Shown piece by piece: positions 31,601-41,067 of a DNA stretch of 64,000 nt. The notes beneath the pieces were generated by a model that saw nothing but the letters and a program-made list of their open reading frames with translations, ran no database searches and was not told where the DNA came from. The stretch's first letter is position 1. Every line of letters starts with the position of its first letter. The DNA lies in NCBI GenBank assembly GCA_001566295.1, contig KQ964264.1, positions 310,001 through 374,000 of the forward strand. Reading direction: 5' to 3'. Source of the stretch: Microdochium bolleyi (lineage: Eukaryota > Ascomycota > Sordariomycetes > Xylariales > Microdochiaceae). The position numbers and the translations under genes were made by a program.

Positions 31601-31742
31601 AAGAAGCCAAGCCAGAATGGTGGAGGTGTCGAGACCACCAGAGTAGCTGTTGGCGACGTGGTGTCAGTGCTTGGTCGGCGCGGGCGTAGCGGGGGAGGGG
31701 CATGACGCACGCCAGGCAGACCTTTCCCTTCTCGCCAGCCAT
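28625..31742 (-). CDS. ARG1: Argininosuccinate synthase, 24 exons
   Basis: I assembled 24 minus-strand exons with closing frames: 31742-31711, 31646-31593, 31534-31523, 31423-31392, 31329-31306, 31197-31175, 31115-31078, 31006-30982, 30921-30891, 30833-30773, 30707-30683, 30609-30599, 30534-30461, 30397-30372, 30009-29973, 29920-29880, 29824-29812, 29758-29523, 29465-29449, 29393-29362, 29307-29256, 29198-29092, 28992-28835 and 28702-28625. The product is 412 residues, matching the family (yeast about 420). It reads KVCLAYSGGLDTSTILAWL (ATP pyrophosphatase P-loop), CYLANVGQEE, GTSLARPVIARGQM, FVSHGCTGKGNDQIRFE, and GEVRLRLYKGNAYCLGR near the end. It joins citrulline and aspartate with ATP in arginine synthesis. 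Intron 6 uses a GC donor. Intron 14 is 362 bases; the others are about 50-110. A Gcn4/CPC1-type site lies 180 bases upstream. Confidence 0.93.
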
Positions 31743-31921
31743 TGTTGTGATTTGTGAGGGTGTTTGAAGGTGTTTGTGTGGTGGTTTATTCGTTGGTGAT
31801 CTGCTGAAGAGCAATTGGCGAGTGTTGTGATGGCAATTGGAGAAGAAGAGTGGCGGTGATAGCTTCGTCCAGCTAGAGTAAAAGCAAAAAGCAGACCAGC
31901 GGACTCGCAGCCCAATGGACG

Positions 31922-31928
31922 TGAGTCA
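31922..31928. promoter_or_regulatory. Gcn4/CPC1-type site (TGAGTCA) upstream of ARG1
   Basis: The palindromic bZIP site TGAGTCA lies 180 bases before the ARG1 start codon. CPC1/CpcA, the filamentous-fungal Gcn4, binds TGA(C/G)TCA in amino-acid biosynthesis promoters during general amino acid control. Use here is inferred from sequence and position. Confidence 0.6.
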
Positions 31929-32345
31929 AGAACAGGGATTTTTCGGGGCGCGGGCAGGGGACTCAGGCCGCCGACGTCGCTGGTGGGGCGTCGTCCCAAG
32001 GCTTGCAGCCCAGCTGTGCCCCGCTATCTTATCAGGGCTGGGGGAACAGCTCCAGCTTGGAGGAGGGGCCAGGAGAGCATGTACGCCATCGAAGAGCATT
32101 GTTGGTGAAGCTGGACTTCATGTGCCAGGACAGTCGATGCTTGCGTCTGATGAGGATCAAATTGACCCTCCACAAAGCTGTCTATCCTGGCACATGCCGG
32201 CGAGACCCTCAATCGAACACCATCAGCATTTGACGATCCCGATGATGTCAATCACAGACGCGGCCAGGGTCCTTGTCAAAAAAAGATTTGGCCGCTATCG
32301 GAGTGACCCGTCGCCAGATTCCTCTTTATCAGTCACCACGCGATC

Positions 32346-33452
32346 TCACTCCACTGTCAGGTCCTTTGCTTCACCATAACCATTGTAGCAGACGCCTCGC
32401 AGATTCCACGGCGGGCTCTCCGGCTGCGTGTTGCCCAGCGCGTCCGTGGCCCGGCTGTAGATAGTCCCAGCCTCGCCGCTCTTCAGCTCAACCGACGCCT
32501 TCCAGAACACCCACGTCCACTTGCTGTCGTCGCCGTGGTTCTCGAGCTCAGCCGCCTTCCACGTCTTGCCCAGGTTGGTGCTGACCTCGACCTTGACCAC
32601 GGGGCCACCATCTCCACTCGGCAGCGCGTAGCCTCGGCACGCGACCTCTCCTCCGTCGAGCCTGACCGTGTCGCCCGTGCGCGGGTGTGCGATGACCGAG
32701 TTGACGGGCATATCCTGCACCGCAGGGGTCGTCCCCCAAAATGGTTCCGCCGACTGATCGTCCTGTGCATCGGGCGGCAGTGCCTTGTAGTCCTTCTGCA
32801 TGTAGTAGTTGTTGCTCTCCTGTAGCTGCACCGTGATTTTCTCGAGCCACTTCACCGCGCGCGCTCCGGCAACGCCAGGAACAATGACGCGAACAGGGTA
32901 TCCGTGGTGGATCCCGAGCAGCTCGCCATTGCGCTCGAGTGCTAATACGACTTCTTTGCTGCGATCGAGAGCCCGGCCTAGGGGGATGGATGCTCCGTAC
33001 CATGAGTCGTTCTCACACCCGACCACTTCAGAGGCAAAGGCAACGTGGGCATTGGGAATCTGGTGCGAGTCGAGAGCGACAACCGCCCCCTCCAAGACAT
33101 CCTTGAGGAGGGGGCCTTTCCATCGACAGTTCATGACGGCACCGTCGAGCCAGTCGATGCCCTCGACATCTTTGACGGCAGTGCGCATATCGTGGCGGCG
33201 GTTGCCGGCACATTGCAGGGCACAGACGACCTCGTGCTGGCGGAATTTTGTGCGCAGGTCGGCCGCGCTGAGGCTCAGGGTGGTCTCGACGAAGCCGTCG
33301 ACCAGCACTCTGTGTCTGTTCTCGTCGACCTGGGCAGCTGTCGGCAGCGAGCCGTGGTTTCGGTGATACCCATCGCTGGTGATGAATGAAGACATGAGCT
33401 TGTCGATGGGCGGCTCGTCATTGAGCGGCTGAGTGTCGTGTGTGTGCATGCC
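32346..33452 (-). CDS. Sulfite oxidase-like molybdopterin enzyme (no b5 domain)
   Basis: One long exon gives 368 residues from the ATG at 33452. The molybdenum-cofactor domain shows the cysteine ligand in VCALQCAGNRR, then VVGCENDSWYGASIP and HHGYPVRVIVPGVAGARAVKWL. The C-terminal half is the Ig-like dimerisation domain (VNSVIAHPRTGDTV, VEVSTNLGKTW, RATDALGNTQPESP). Eight codons upstream of this ATG (VHYNQPPG) stay open and resemble the family N-terminus, but they reach a stop at 33494-33492 without an ATG. The true start may therefore lie in an unrecognised upstream exon. Relatives oxidise sulfite to sulfate; the final electron acceptor is unknown without a heme domain. No peroxisomal SKL-type end is seen. 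Confidence 0.88.
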   Translation of the reverse strand, partial: GMHTHDTQPLNDEPPIDKLMSSFITSDGYHRNHGSLPTAAQVDENRHRVLVDGFVETTLSLSAADLRTKFRQHEVVCALQCAGNRRHDMRTAVKDVEGIDWLDGAVMNCRWKGPLLKDVLEGAVVALDSHQIPNAHVAFASEVVGCENDSWYGASIPLGRALDRSKEVVLALERNGELLGIHHGYPVRVIVPGVAGARAVKWLEKITVQLQESNNYYMQKDYKALPPDAQDDQSAEPFWGTTPAVQDMPVNSVIAHPRTGDTVRLDGGEVACRGYALPSGDGGPVVKVEVSTNLGKTWKAAELENHGDDSKWTWVFWKASVELKSGEAGTIYSRATDALGNTQPESPPWNLRGVCYNGYGEAKDLTVE

Positions 33453-33771
33453 GGGCGGCTGGTTGTAATGCACCACCCAAGCAGAAGTTGATTATTCCAG
33501 TGGTACGGTAGATCTTGGATCAGAGTTGAAGCACTACCTGGTGGCCACGACTGTCGTGCTGTTCTTCCGACCTGGTGTGGGAGTGCGTCGGTGGATGTGC
33601 TTGCTTCGGTAGCCGACCGTCTCCAAATGCAAGTCCAGATGCTCCTTTCCAGATACAACGTCACCATTGCAGCATCCGCACCTACACTTTCTACATCTCA
33701 ATTGATTCTGCCCTCGCCTCTAGGATAACTCAACCTCCGCACCCTTCAACCTATTCACAACTTTCGCTACT

Positions 33772-35589
33772 TTATGCTGGCACGGACGCCACGCCAGTCC
33801 ACGACTTGAATCGCCTTGCTGGCAGGCCAATCGCAAACATGTGATCAATCTCGAGTGCACTCCGCCCCTTCATCTCGGGGATGTACAGCCACGACGTCAG
33901 AACCGCAACACCACACAGCGCCGTGTACACGAACCCCGTCTTGGATCCCAGGTTGGCGCCGTCTCTGCTGAACAGAAGCGGCAGTCCAAAGTTCATCACC
34001 ACAGATGTCATCTGCGCTGCGATGCCACCGATCGCCTGGCTCTTCGCTCGCAGACTCAGCGAGCTGGTCTCGCCCATGATGGCGTAGCCTGCGGGCCACG
34101 CGCCGAGGCCGCACACAAGAATCACCGCGATCATGGACCCCGCGGTGAGGTACTGTGCTCCGAGGCCGGTGAAGAATCCAGCCACGCCCATGGCGGTCCA
34201 CAGCAGCGTGGCGGCGGCAAGGGACGGGATGGTTGCGGTCCGGCGTCCGATGCGGCTGAGAAGCCAGATACTCGCGGCATTGGCGAAGATGGCGAGCGCG
34301 ATGCCGAGTAACTGGAACAAGAGACCGGTCTTGCTCGGCATGCCGATCGTCAAGAGGAAGTAGCTAGCTTGCGAGAGCAGATCGAGACCAAACAGGGCGG
34401 GCAGGACGTTGGTGAAGATGATGATCCATGTGCGTCGCGCATTGACACCCCGGAAGCACTCCAGGTAGCCGGGTCTGCGGGTGCTCTCGGTCTCCTTGCG
34501 GACGCTGGCTATAATGCGCTCGAGCTCGTGCTCAGGCGAGGCGTGTGGCGCATAGAGCTTTCGAGCCGACTTCACTGCCTTGGTCATGTGGTTCTTCCGG
34601 ATCAGGTGCGAAGGACTCTCCGGCAGGAAGATCCCAAGTCCAACTGCGAGAATGGAGAAGAACCACTCCGTCGAGAAGGCGATTCGATAGTTGGTCGCCA
34701 GCGGGATGCCGCGCACGCCCATGATGACACCTGTGCCGATCGCCTGACCAAGCAGTGTGAATGTCGGAAACAGCGCCATCGCTGAACCCCTCAGCGCCGT
34801 GGGGGAATTTTCTGAGACATAGGTCATCGCAGTCGTCTTGATGATACCCGTGGCGAATCCCGCTGTCATCTTGCCGACCAAGAACATCCCGCGGCGGCCG
34901 TTGATACTCCCCGGTACATCTGCAACAAACACTGTGACGACCCCGATCGCGGACCAGACCCCGCCGATGATCATGCTCATCCTCCGGCCGAAGCGGTCCT
35001 GGAGCCAGCCTCCGGCCGCCGCACCTATCGCGCCACCGCCCGCGTCGCACGCCATCCACACGGATTGCCACATCCCAGGGATCTGCCAGTCGCCGTCGAT
35101 CTCCTCGCCGAACCTGAAGAGGAACTGGTCAATGTTGTTCACCGAGCTGACGAGCACGGAGGCGTAGCCCCAGCCGAGGATCGCCGTGGTCACGGCGAAG
35201 CAGTACCCCACCAGCCGTGGGTAGCGGCGCACCGCGCGCCAGAAGGGCAGCTTGTCGTCCGGGTCGCTGGCCTGGATCTTGTGCTGGGAGGAGGCCTTGG
35301 CGTCGCGGGTCATGATGTCCAGCTCGCTGGCGCCGTTGTACTCTGTTGTTGCATACGTGTCGTACATGGAGTCGCTCCGAGGGCGCCCAAGTCCTTGGGC
35401 TCCACTGTAGAGATCATATGTGCTTTGTTGTGGTCCTTTGTGCGCGTCGGAAGCCCACGGCTGGGCAGTATCGTGAGTCCGCCTGTATGGCTCGAACCGT
35501 GCCTCCGTTGTCCGCTGTGACTCGTTGACAGCCTCGGCACTGTCCCGCGTGTCGTCGAGACGGACGTAGTGGGAAATGTTTCGTGACAT
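33772..35589 (-). CDS. MFS sugar transporter
   Basis: A single exon of 605 residues. The first 115 or so residues are polar and probably cytosolic. About twelve hydrophobic segments follow, starting with GYCFAVTTAILGWGYASVLV. Sugar-porter marks are clear: DRFGRRMS after TM2-3, LPESPSHLIRKN at the end of the first half, RIGRRT in the second half, and GETSSLSLRAKSQAI. The transporter would act at the plasma membrane as a proton symporter; similarity of layout suggests alpha-glucosides or hexoses, but the sugar cannot be fixed. It lies head-to-tail with the sulfite oxidase-like gene, about 300 bases apart. Confidence 0.9.
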   Translation of the reverse strand: MSRNISHYVRLDDTRDSAEAVNESQRTTEARFEPYRRTHDTAQPWASDAHKGPQQSTYDLYSGAQGLGRPRSDSMYDTYATTEYNGASELDIMTRDAKASSQHKIQASDPDDKLPFWRAVRRYPRLVGYCFAVTTAILGWGYASVLVSSVNNIDQFLFRFGEEIDGDWQIPGMWQSVWMACDAGGGAIGAAAGGWLQDRFGRRMSMIIGGVWSAIGVVTVFVADVPGSINGRRGMFLVGKMTAGFATGIIKTTAMTYVSENSPTALRGSAMALFPTFTLLGQAIGTGVIMGVRGIPLATNYRIAFSTEWFFSILAVGLGIFLPESPSHLIRKNHMTKAVKSARKLYAPHASPEHELERIIASVRKETESTRRPGYLECFRGVNARRTWIIIFTNVLPALFGLDLLSQASYFLLTIGMPSKTGLLFQLLGIALAIFANAASIWLLSRIGRRTATIPSLAAATLLWTAMGVAGFFTGLGAQYLTAGSMIAVILVCGLGAWPAGYAIMGETSSLSLRAKSQAIGGIAAQMTSVVMNFGLPLLFSRDGANLGSKTGFVYTALCGVAVLTSWLYIPEMKGRSALEIDHMFAIGLPARRFKSWTGVASVPA

Positions 35590-36737
35590 TACGGATATGT
35601 CAAGCTGTGAGCAGTCAAAGAGTAGGGCATGCGAGATGGTGAAGTGTGAGTATGGCGGCTCGTTGTGATAATCATAGGTCTCAGCATCTCAGCACATTGA
35701 TAATCGTGGCGCCCATTGACAGCTTTATAGCATTGTCCACGAACACCGCAGCGCCTACTCCAGAGACACCGCCAGGTTAGGTACTACACCATGAGTGCAG
35801 GCAGTATCAGCAAGTAAGCATAAATCCAAATATAGCAGCGAGTCGAGCCCAGCCCAGTGGCATTGCCTTCCCTCCCCACGCGCGCACTGAAATTGGGGGA
35901 TCCCCCGTCGGGCGAAATGCACACGCGCCCTATCATCTCTCTCCCCTAGGCATTGTTTCATGAAAAGAAGTTGCCTGCCACCTAGCGATCAGTCCGAGGG
36001 AGGGAGGGGCCTGCGTGGATAGACGTCTAATGCTGCAGGAGCAATGGCAAATTGGTGGGAGTGCTCCAAAATAAGCCTTGCACACACCCGGACACCCCTG
36101 CTGCGAGGTTGTCTCCGGATGATATGCCTTTCCGCTTCTGGAAATCTGGTTTCTGGGCCCCCTTGGCAGCGGTTGCAAGGTGGCAAGTCAGCAGCCTCTC
36201 AAGTGCTTACGTACATCCCTTAGATCTGCCACAAATTCCCCGCCGGGATCATTCTTACATTGCTTAAACAGGCTATGTAATCCTGCTCGCACATCCTTGT
36301 GCCGTTGGGGATTGTGGAGCTTTGATCCTTCCCGCGAACTCTCACTAGGAATTGCGTGGATTGGGGTTAGGCAGGCATGCCCTGAGCGAGTGATTCTTTG
36401 TCCTGTTGGGGCAGGGTGTTTGTGTCAGAGCATACACTGACCCTTCTGTCCACATGGATAGAGTTGGCGGATTACTACTGGCGCTTGGGTACTCGTAAGG
36501 ACGTTGTATGTGTAACTGGGTGTGTCTACTGTAGATCCATTTCGCACACAAGGATGCCATTGTGATACCTCCCGAGGACACTTGGAAACCCTGCAAACCC
36601 CGCTATTTATCACATCTGTTGCAGAGAGCCCTTCCTAGCCAGCCCCAGCAGTTGCTATGACGGCTGGTGTGACTGAGCCTCTGCGTCCACGAGTACCGCC
36701 TTTTCCATAAGGCGCCTGCCATCCTCGGCCCCATATC
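35590..36737. other. Intergenic, about 1.1 kb
   Basis: This is the transporter promoter region and the 3' side of the first HET gene. I see no gene, repeat or structured element. Confidence 0.5.
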
Positions 36738-39425
36738 TCAGCACAGTGTAATATTCTCCAGCTTCAGCCGGCCGCTCTCTGCCCAGCTGTGTGCCTCCTG
36801 CTGCATAAGCCCGTCAAAGAAGCATTCTCCGATCAGCTGATAGTGAGGCCCATCGTGTCGTAACAAGACCGGCGCGTCCTTGCCGGGAAGGACACATATC
36901 AGATCACCAGGCTCCGCATGTTTGGGGACTGTGCCGATGAACCCGTGCGAGGACCCTGCGAGACTGCCCAGCAGAGGCTTGCCCAGGAGGCTATTCCCAC
37001 CATCAAACACCCCGACGCCTCCCTCGAGCTGCACAGTGGACTCCGCTGGGAAATACTCTTTCAGGGTCTTGCTCCCGAGCCTGAAATCTCGGTATTTATA
37101 TATAATGTGGAAGTTCCAGCACAGCAGCTTGAAGTCGATTTCGGAAATGGCAATGGTACTTCCGTCTTCCACAGTGATCAGAGGGCAATTTGGCACAAAT
37201 CCGGCAGCCTCCGCCTGGTGGGAATGACTGAGATGATGGTATTCGATAAAGATCCAAGGGATGTCGATTGGCGAAATGCCGTGCTGGAACTCATATCGTG
37301 GGTGTTGATACAGGATCCGAGCCACGGACAACCTAGACAACGGCACTTCGCCGGGTAGTGGCGTCCAGGCAGCCTCATCGGGGTGGTGGAAAGGCCGGCC
37401 TACCGTGTTGTGACATGCCTCTGACATTCTGCAGGTGTCCACATCAACGCTGATTCGCGTGACGACGTCGATCAAGTAAGCTTGGCAGCTGAGCAGGCGC
37501 TTGTCTTTGGAAAAGGACAGCTGTACTTTGTCGCGGCGTGATGTCCGCGATTTCATGTGGCGGTTCTGTATCCCGGGGAACAGGGCCATACCGTCCAGCT
37601 CGAGACAATCGTCGAAATCGAAAGCCCACGTGGGGATATGTTGCAGATGAAGTTGTTTCATCGAGACCTGGAGCGGCGCCCGACTCGCAGGGTTCTGTTC
37701 GACTGTGATGAAAGCGACTGCAAAGCTGATGTATGCGTCCCAGGCCGATGTCTTGTCGCTGTAGTCTATCTCGGTCAAGCTCGCGATGTCTGGGTGAACA
37801 AGTCCGAGTATACCGTAGACCTTGTCTCGTGGGTCGCTTGCCGAGGCATCACGAGCGAGGAGAACAGCAAAGAGAGATTGCTCTGGCTTTATCTCGAAGT
37901 ACATCTGGCTGGGACTTCCGCGTGAGCTCTGGATTGGTCTGGATTCGTGATAGTGTTCGCTTCGACCAATGCCAAGGCCTCGTTCCTCGATCTGGCCGAA
38001 CAAATCTCGGCGAAACTCGCTGCTTTTGGGTGGGAACCACGAATTTCCGTACCAGAGAACAATGGAAGACGCAAGTTGCATTTCTTGTACAATCCATAAG
38101 CGGTTCCAGTAGGCTTCGCTCAAAAGCTCGAGGTGCACGCGTTGGAGGGTCCGAAGCGTAGAATCGTCGAGGTTGAAGAATGCGGACGAAGTGTTGGCTC
38201 CAGTCATTTCCTGAGACATGGCCGGGGGCGGGGAGTCATCCTTGACAGGCCGATATCTCTCCTGAAAAGGCATCATGGCTTCGTGCAACATTACGAAATC
38301 AGCTTCTGTTCCTGGAGCTGGCTCACCCACCCAGGCGCGCACGCAGACCGCCTGCGAGTAGATGTTGGCCATCTTGGACACCTGGAACGCTCGCTCCTCG
38401 AGATCATTCTGATTGATGCAGATGGCATCCACCCAGACCTTGAGCCCGCAGCTTTGGACCTCTTCCGAGATCCTCAGTCTGCGCAGGGCTTTGTACAAGT
38501 TGTCCCTGACCATGAACGGCTGGCCGTTGAGGAGAATTTGGTGCTGTTTGTCGGCGTCTCCCCAGATGTAGCTCAGGGCGAGGAAGTCCCCCCAGTAAAA
38601 TCTCGGTTCGAGGTAGTCATCACCCCGCTTGATGTCGGCCGGCGTGTCGACCTGTCGATCCCACATCTGCATGGCTTCACCAAAGGCAGTGGGGTCGGAA
38701 CGTTGCTTGTCGTTGCAGTTTCTCCAGACGAGGAGCATAAATGACTCCTTCTGCGCCTCCGATATCTTGCCCTTGACCAGTCGCTCTCTCAGTCCTCTGA
38801 TTTCCTCCCTGACGAGCCTGTAGTGTCGCGTGTAAGCGTCCAGATTGACAGTCTCGAGCTGGCAAGAGATGACTTCCGAGTCGGTCGCATCACTGGCCTC
38901 GGCTGGCTTGTCGAAAGAGAGTACTCTAATGACGTTTGAAGACCTGTCGAGGTAATCATAGGTGAATGGTACTGGAGCTTCTGAAGCCGCGACGGTCGCG
39001 CCCTTGGTATCTGCCGGGCTGCGTAGCCCATAGGCACAACACCACTGTTGCATGACTTTGAGGACCTTGTTGCGGTCAGCTTCGAGCAGAGAACCGTCGA
39101 CATCTTCTAGCTGGGCGACTGCATCGAGGCACTGGCGCACGGCCCGTTTGGTGATAGTCTCTGGCGCCCCCGTGGTGGCATGGAACTTCCTGCATCGCCT
39201 GCCTCGAGTGCACTTGTCGCTCCGGGAGTGCTTGCACCTTGTAACGAGGAACCAGTGCAGATACGTCTCGCTGAAGCGCCAGTTCGCTGGCGGTGCCTTC
39301 CATTTCGTGGAATTCTGTTCTCGCTCCCAGCCTAGTGGCGTGGTGGTCGGTACTCTTGCCTGACGAGCCCATGGTGAGGGTCTGGACAGCGACTGCCTCG
39401 CAGTTTTGGATATCGGTCTTGCCAT
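36738..39425 (-). CDS. HET-domain (heterokaryon incompatibility) protein
   Basis: A single exon of 895 residues. The HET domain starts near residue 280 with FLALSYIWGDADKQHQI and continues through LKVWVDAICINQNDLEERAFQVSKMANIYSQA, the standard family core. Residues 58-81 contain a His/Cys/Lys-rich stretch (CKHSRSDKCTRGRRCRKFH) that could bind a metal. The 450-residue C-terminal part has no domain I recognise. HET proteins take part in non-self recognition and regulated cell death between fungal individuals; some act alone and others downstream of NLRs. This gene starts an accessory block with another HET gene and an NLR-like gene. The start at 39425 is the first in-frame ATG; a nearby ATG at 39436 is out of frame. 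Confidence 0.9.
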   Translation of the reverse strand: MARPISKTARQSLSRPSPWARQARVPTTTPLGWEREQNSTKWKAPPANWRFSETYLHWFLVTRCKHSRSDKCTRGRRCRKFHATTGAPETITKRAVRQCLDAVAQLEDVDGSLLEADRNKVLKVMQQWCCAYGLRSPADTKGATVAASEAPVPFTYDYLDRSSNVIRVLSFDKPAEASDATDSEVISCQLETVNLDAYTRHYRLVREEIRGLRERLVKGKISEAQKESFMLLVWRNCNDKQRSDPTAFGEAMQMWDRQVDTPADIKRGDDYLEPRFYWGDFLALSYIWGDADKQHQILLNGQPFMVRDNLYKALRRLRISEEVQSCGLKVWVDAICINQNDLEERAFQVSKMANIYSQAVCVRAWVGEPAPGTEADFVMLHEAMMPFQERYRPVKDDSPPPAMSQEMTGANTSSAFFNLDDSTLRTLQRVHLELLSEAYWNRLWIVQEMQLASSIVLWYGNSWFPPKSSEFRRDLFGQIEERGLGIGRSEHYHESRPIQSSRGSPSQMYFEIKPEQSLFAVLLARDASASDPRDKVYGILGLVHPDIASLTEIDYSDKTSAWDAYISFAVAFITVEQNPASRAPLQVSMKQLHLQHIPTWAFDFDDCLELDGMALFPGIQNRHMKSRTSRRDKVQLSFSKDKRLLSCQAYLIDVVTRISVDVDTCRMSEACHNTVGRPFHHPDEAAWTPLPGEVPLSRLSVARILYQHPRYEFQHGISPIDIPWIFIEYHHLSHSHQAEAAGFVPNCPLITVEDGSTIAISEIDFKLLCWNFHIIYKYRDFRLGSKTLKEYFPAESTVQLEGGVGVFDGGNSLLGKPLLGSLAGSSHGFIGTVPKHAEPGDLICVLPGKDAPVLLRHDGPHYQLIGECFFDGLMQQEAHSWAESGRLKLENITLC

Positions 39426-39928
39426 TGTTGTTGCATGAACCGCGAGCAGTCCGCTCTGTGTTGAAGCGAGCGGGCAGCTGTCGGGTTTGGCCGCAATTAT
39501 GTATGAGGCCGCCCCTTCAGCGACCCCTGGATCAAGGTCGGTTCAGCTGACAACTAACTCCAAGGCAGACACAACAGGCTGTGCAAGGACCCTGGGTCGG
39601 ACCGGAGCGACGGGTACCTGTTCCGCGCCTGCCTCGAAATCCAGCGTGCCCGGCCTCCAAGCGCTGGACCCCGCAAAGCTTAGATACTGTAATTTTCCCA
39701 TGTTCTGTGCATGGGCTGGACGCTGCGTTCAGCGTGTTTAGACTGGGATTAACAGCGGCTTCATAGTCCCACTCAAGCGAGGCACAATCGTTCCGATATC
39801 GGGCTTTCATTCATCGACCTGAGGCTGTGCAACCTCCGACGTTCCATAACTCTAGAGAATGTGCATACGTATTGTTCATCCCAGCTCCACCGTCCAGAAG
39901 AGAGAAATGCTTGCGATCATTTTGCAAA
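39426..39928. other. Intergenic, about 500 bases
   Basis: Promoter side of the first HET gene and 3' side of the DUF2306 gene. Nothing else is seen. Confidence 0.5.
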
Positions 39929-41067
39929 TCACGCATCTACCGACACGGTATTGTTGACCACTTTGTCCCACCGCTCAAGTGAGATCTTGCGAAGCCGAGC
40001 GGCCTCGTCCCTCGTGAAAGCCAGCTGACAAGCAAAAGTTAGCAACAACCACCACCGCCGTGTCCGGAACCAGCGACCCGGCCACTCCGACCACGGAGAC
40101 TCTGGACTTACATAGAGCTCCACGCCAAGAGCATGCAGCAGAAACCCCAGGATCATGGCGGTTCCGAAGGTCATATTGAGCACGGACATGACCTCGGCCA
40201 CGTTCTGCGGCGCGACAAAGGTGGCGCGCACGCTGACCTGCTGGTCCGGATCCGAGCCGTCCAAGAACCCCGCGCACTGCGGGTAGGTGCTGCGCATCTG
40301 GGTGTCGTCGTTGAGCGCCCACGCGACCTTTGCGCACGGCTGCGAGTAGTAGTAGGTCCCGGTTTTGGAGAGGATGATGGCGATGAGAATGAAGAGGAGT
40401 CGCATGGTGATGATCGAGCCGGCCTTTCGTGAGTCAGCCGTATTAGTCAAGAGCATGAAAAGGGGGGGGATTCAAGTGTGAGGCAACGGATGCAACGTAC
40501 CCAGACCCAAGCGCGCAACATCCACGCCCGGTGCAGATCTATCCGCAACTTCTTGATGCTAGCCCACGCGACGACCAAGGCTGTGACAAAGGCGAGGCCG
40601 ACAAACCCCACGCTGGTCTGCGTGCTGATGTCGCCGCCAGCAGCACGTCTTGCGATCATCAAACCGCCAACCGTGCCCCCCACCGACAGGAGCAGGATGA
40701 AGTACCCATTGATTCTGTGAAAGAGGATCACCTTGTGTCTGACCGCGGGGACGAACTGGATCAGAGCCAGGATCGCGGCGGGCAGGATGCATGCGAGATG
40801 GAGGATCATGCCAGTGGCATAAAAGGGCTGAAGGAAGTAGAAGCATTCTCCTGGCAGGGAGCTGCTCGTCTTGGAGCGGTCCGGGTTGCAGTATGTGCCG
40901 TAAAAGTCGAGATATTGGAGGCGGGCGAGAGAGAAGCCGAGGAGGGCACCACCGAATATTACAAAGAGGCAGAAGTTGTAGCCCTTTGTGAAGCCGATCA
41001 AGTTGTAGACCTTGCGGGCCCTGGCGACGAAACCATTGCGAGGTGGCCTCTCCGATGAGACTGGCAT
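39929..41067 (-). CDS. DUF2306-type multipass membrane protein
   Basis: Exons 41067-40501, 40423-40112 and 40024-39929 (introns of 77 and 87 bases) give 324 residues. About seven hydrophobic segments are visible, for example NFCLFVIFGGALLGFSLA and ILHLACILPAAILALIQFV. The DUF2306 signature is clear: LFHRINGYFILLLS and then LHRAWMLRAW leading, across the splice, to ITMRL. The histidines suggest metal or heme binding in the membrane, but the function of this fungal family is not established to my knowledge. The second intron is a multiple of three and has no stop, so retention would keep the frame. The first ATG is 41067; upstream codons only offer GTG. Confidence 0.82.
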
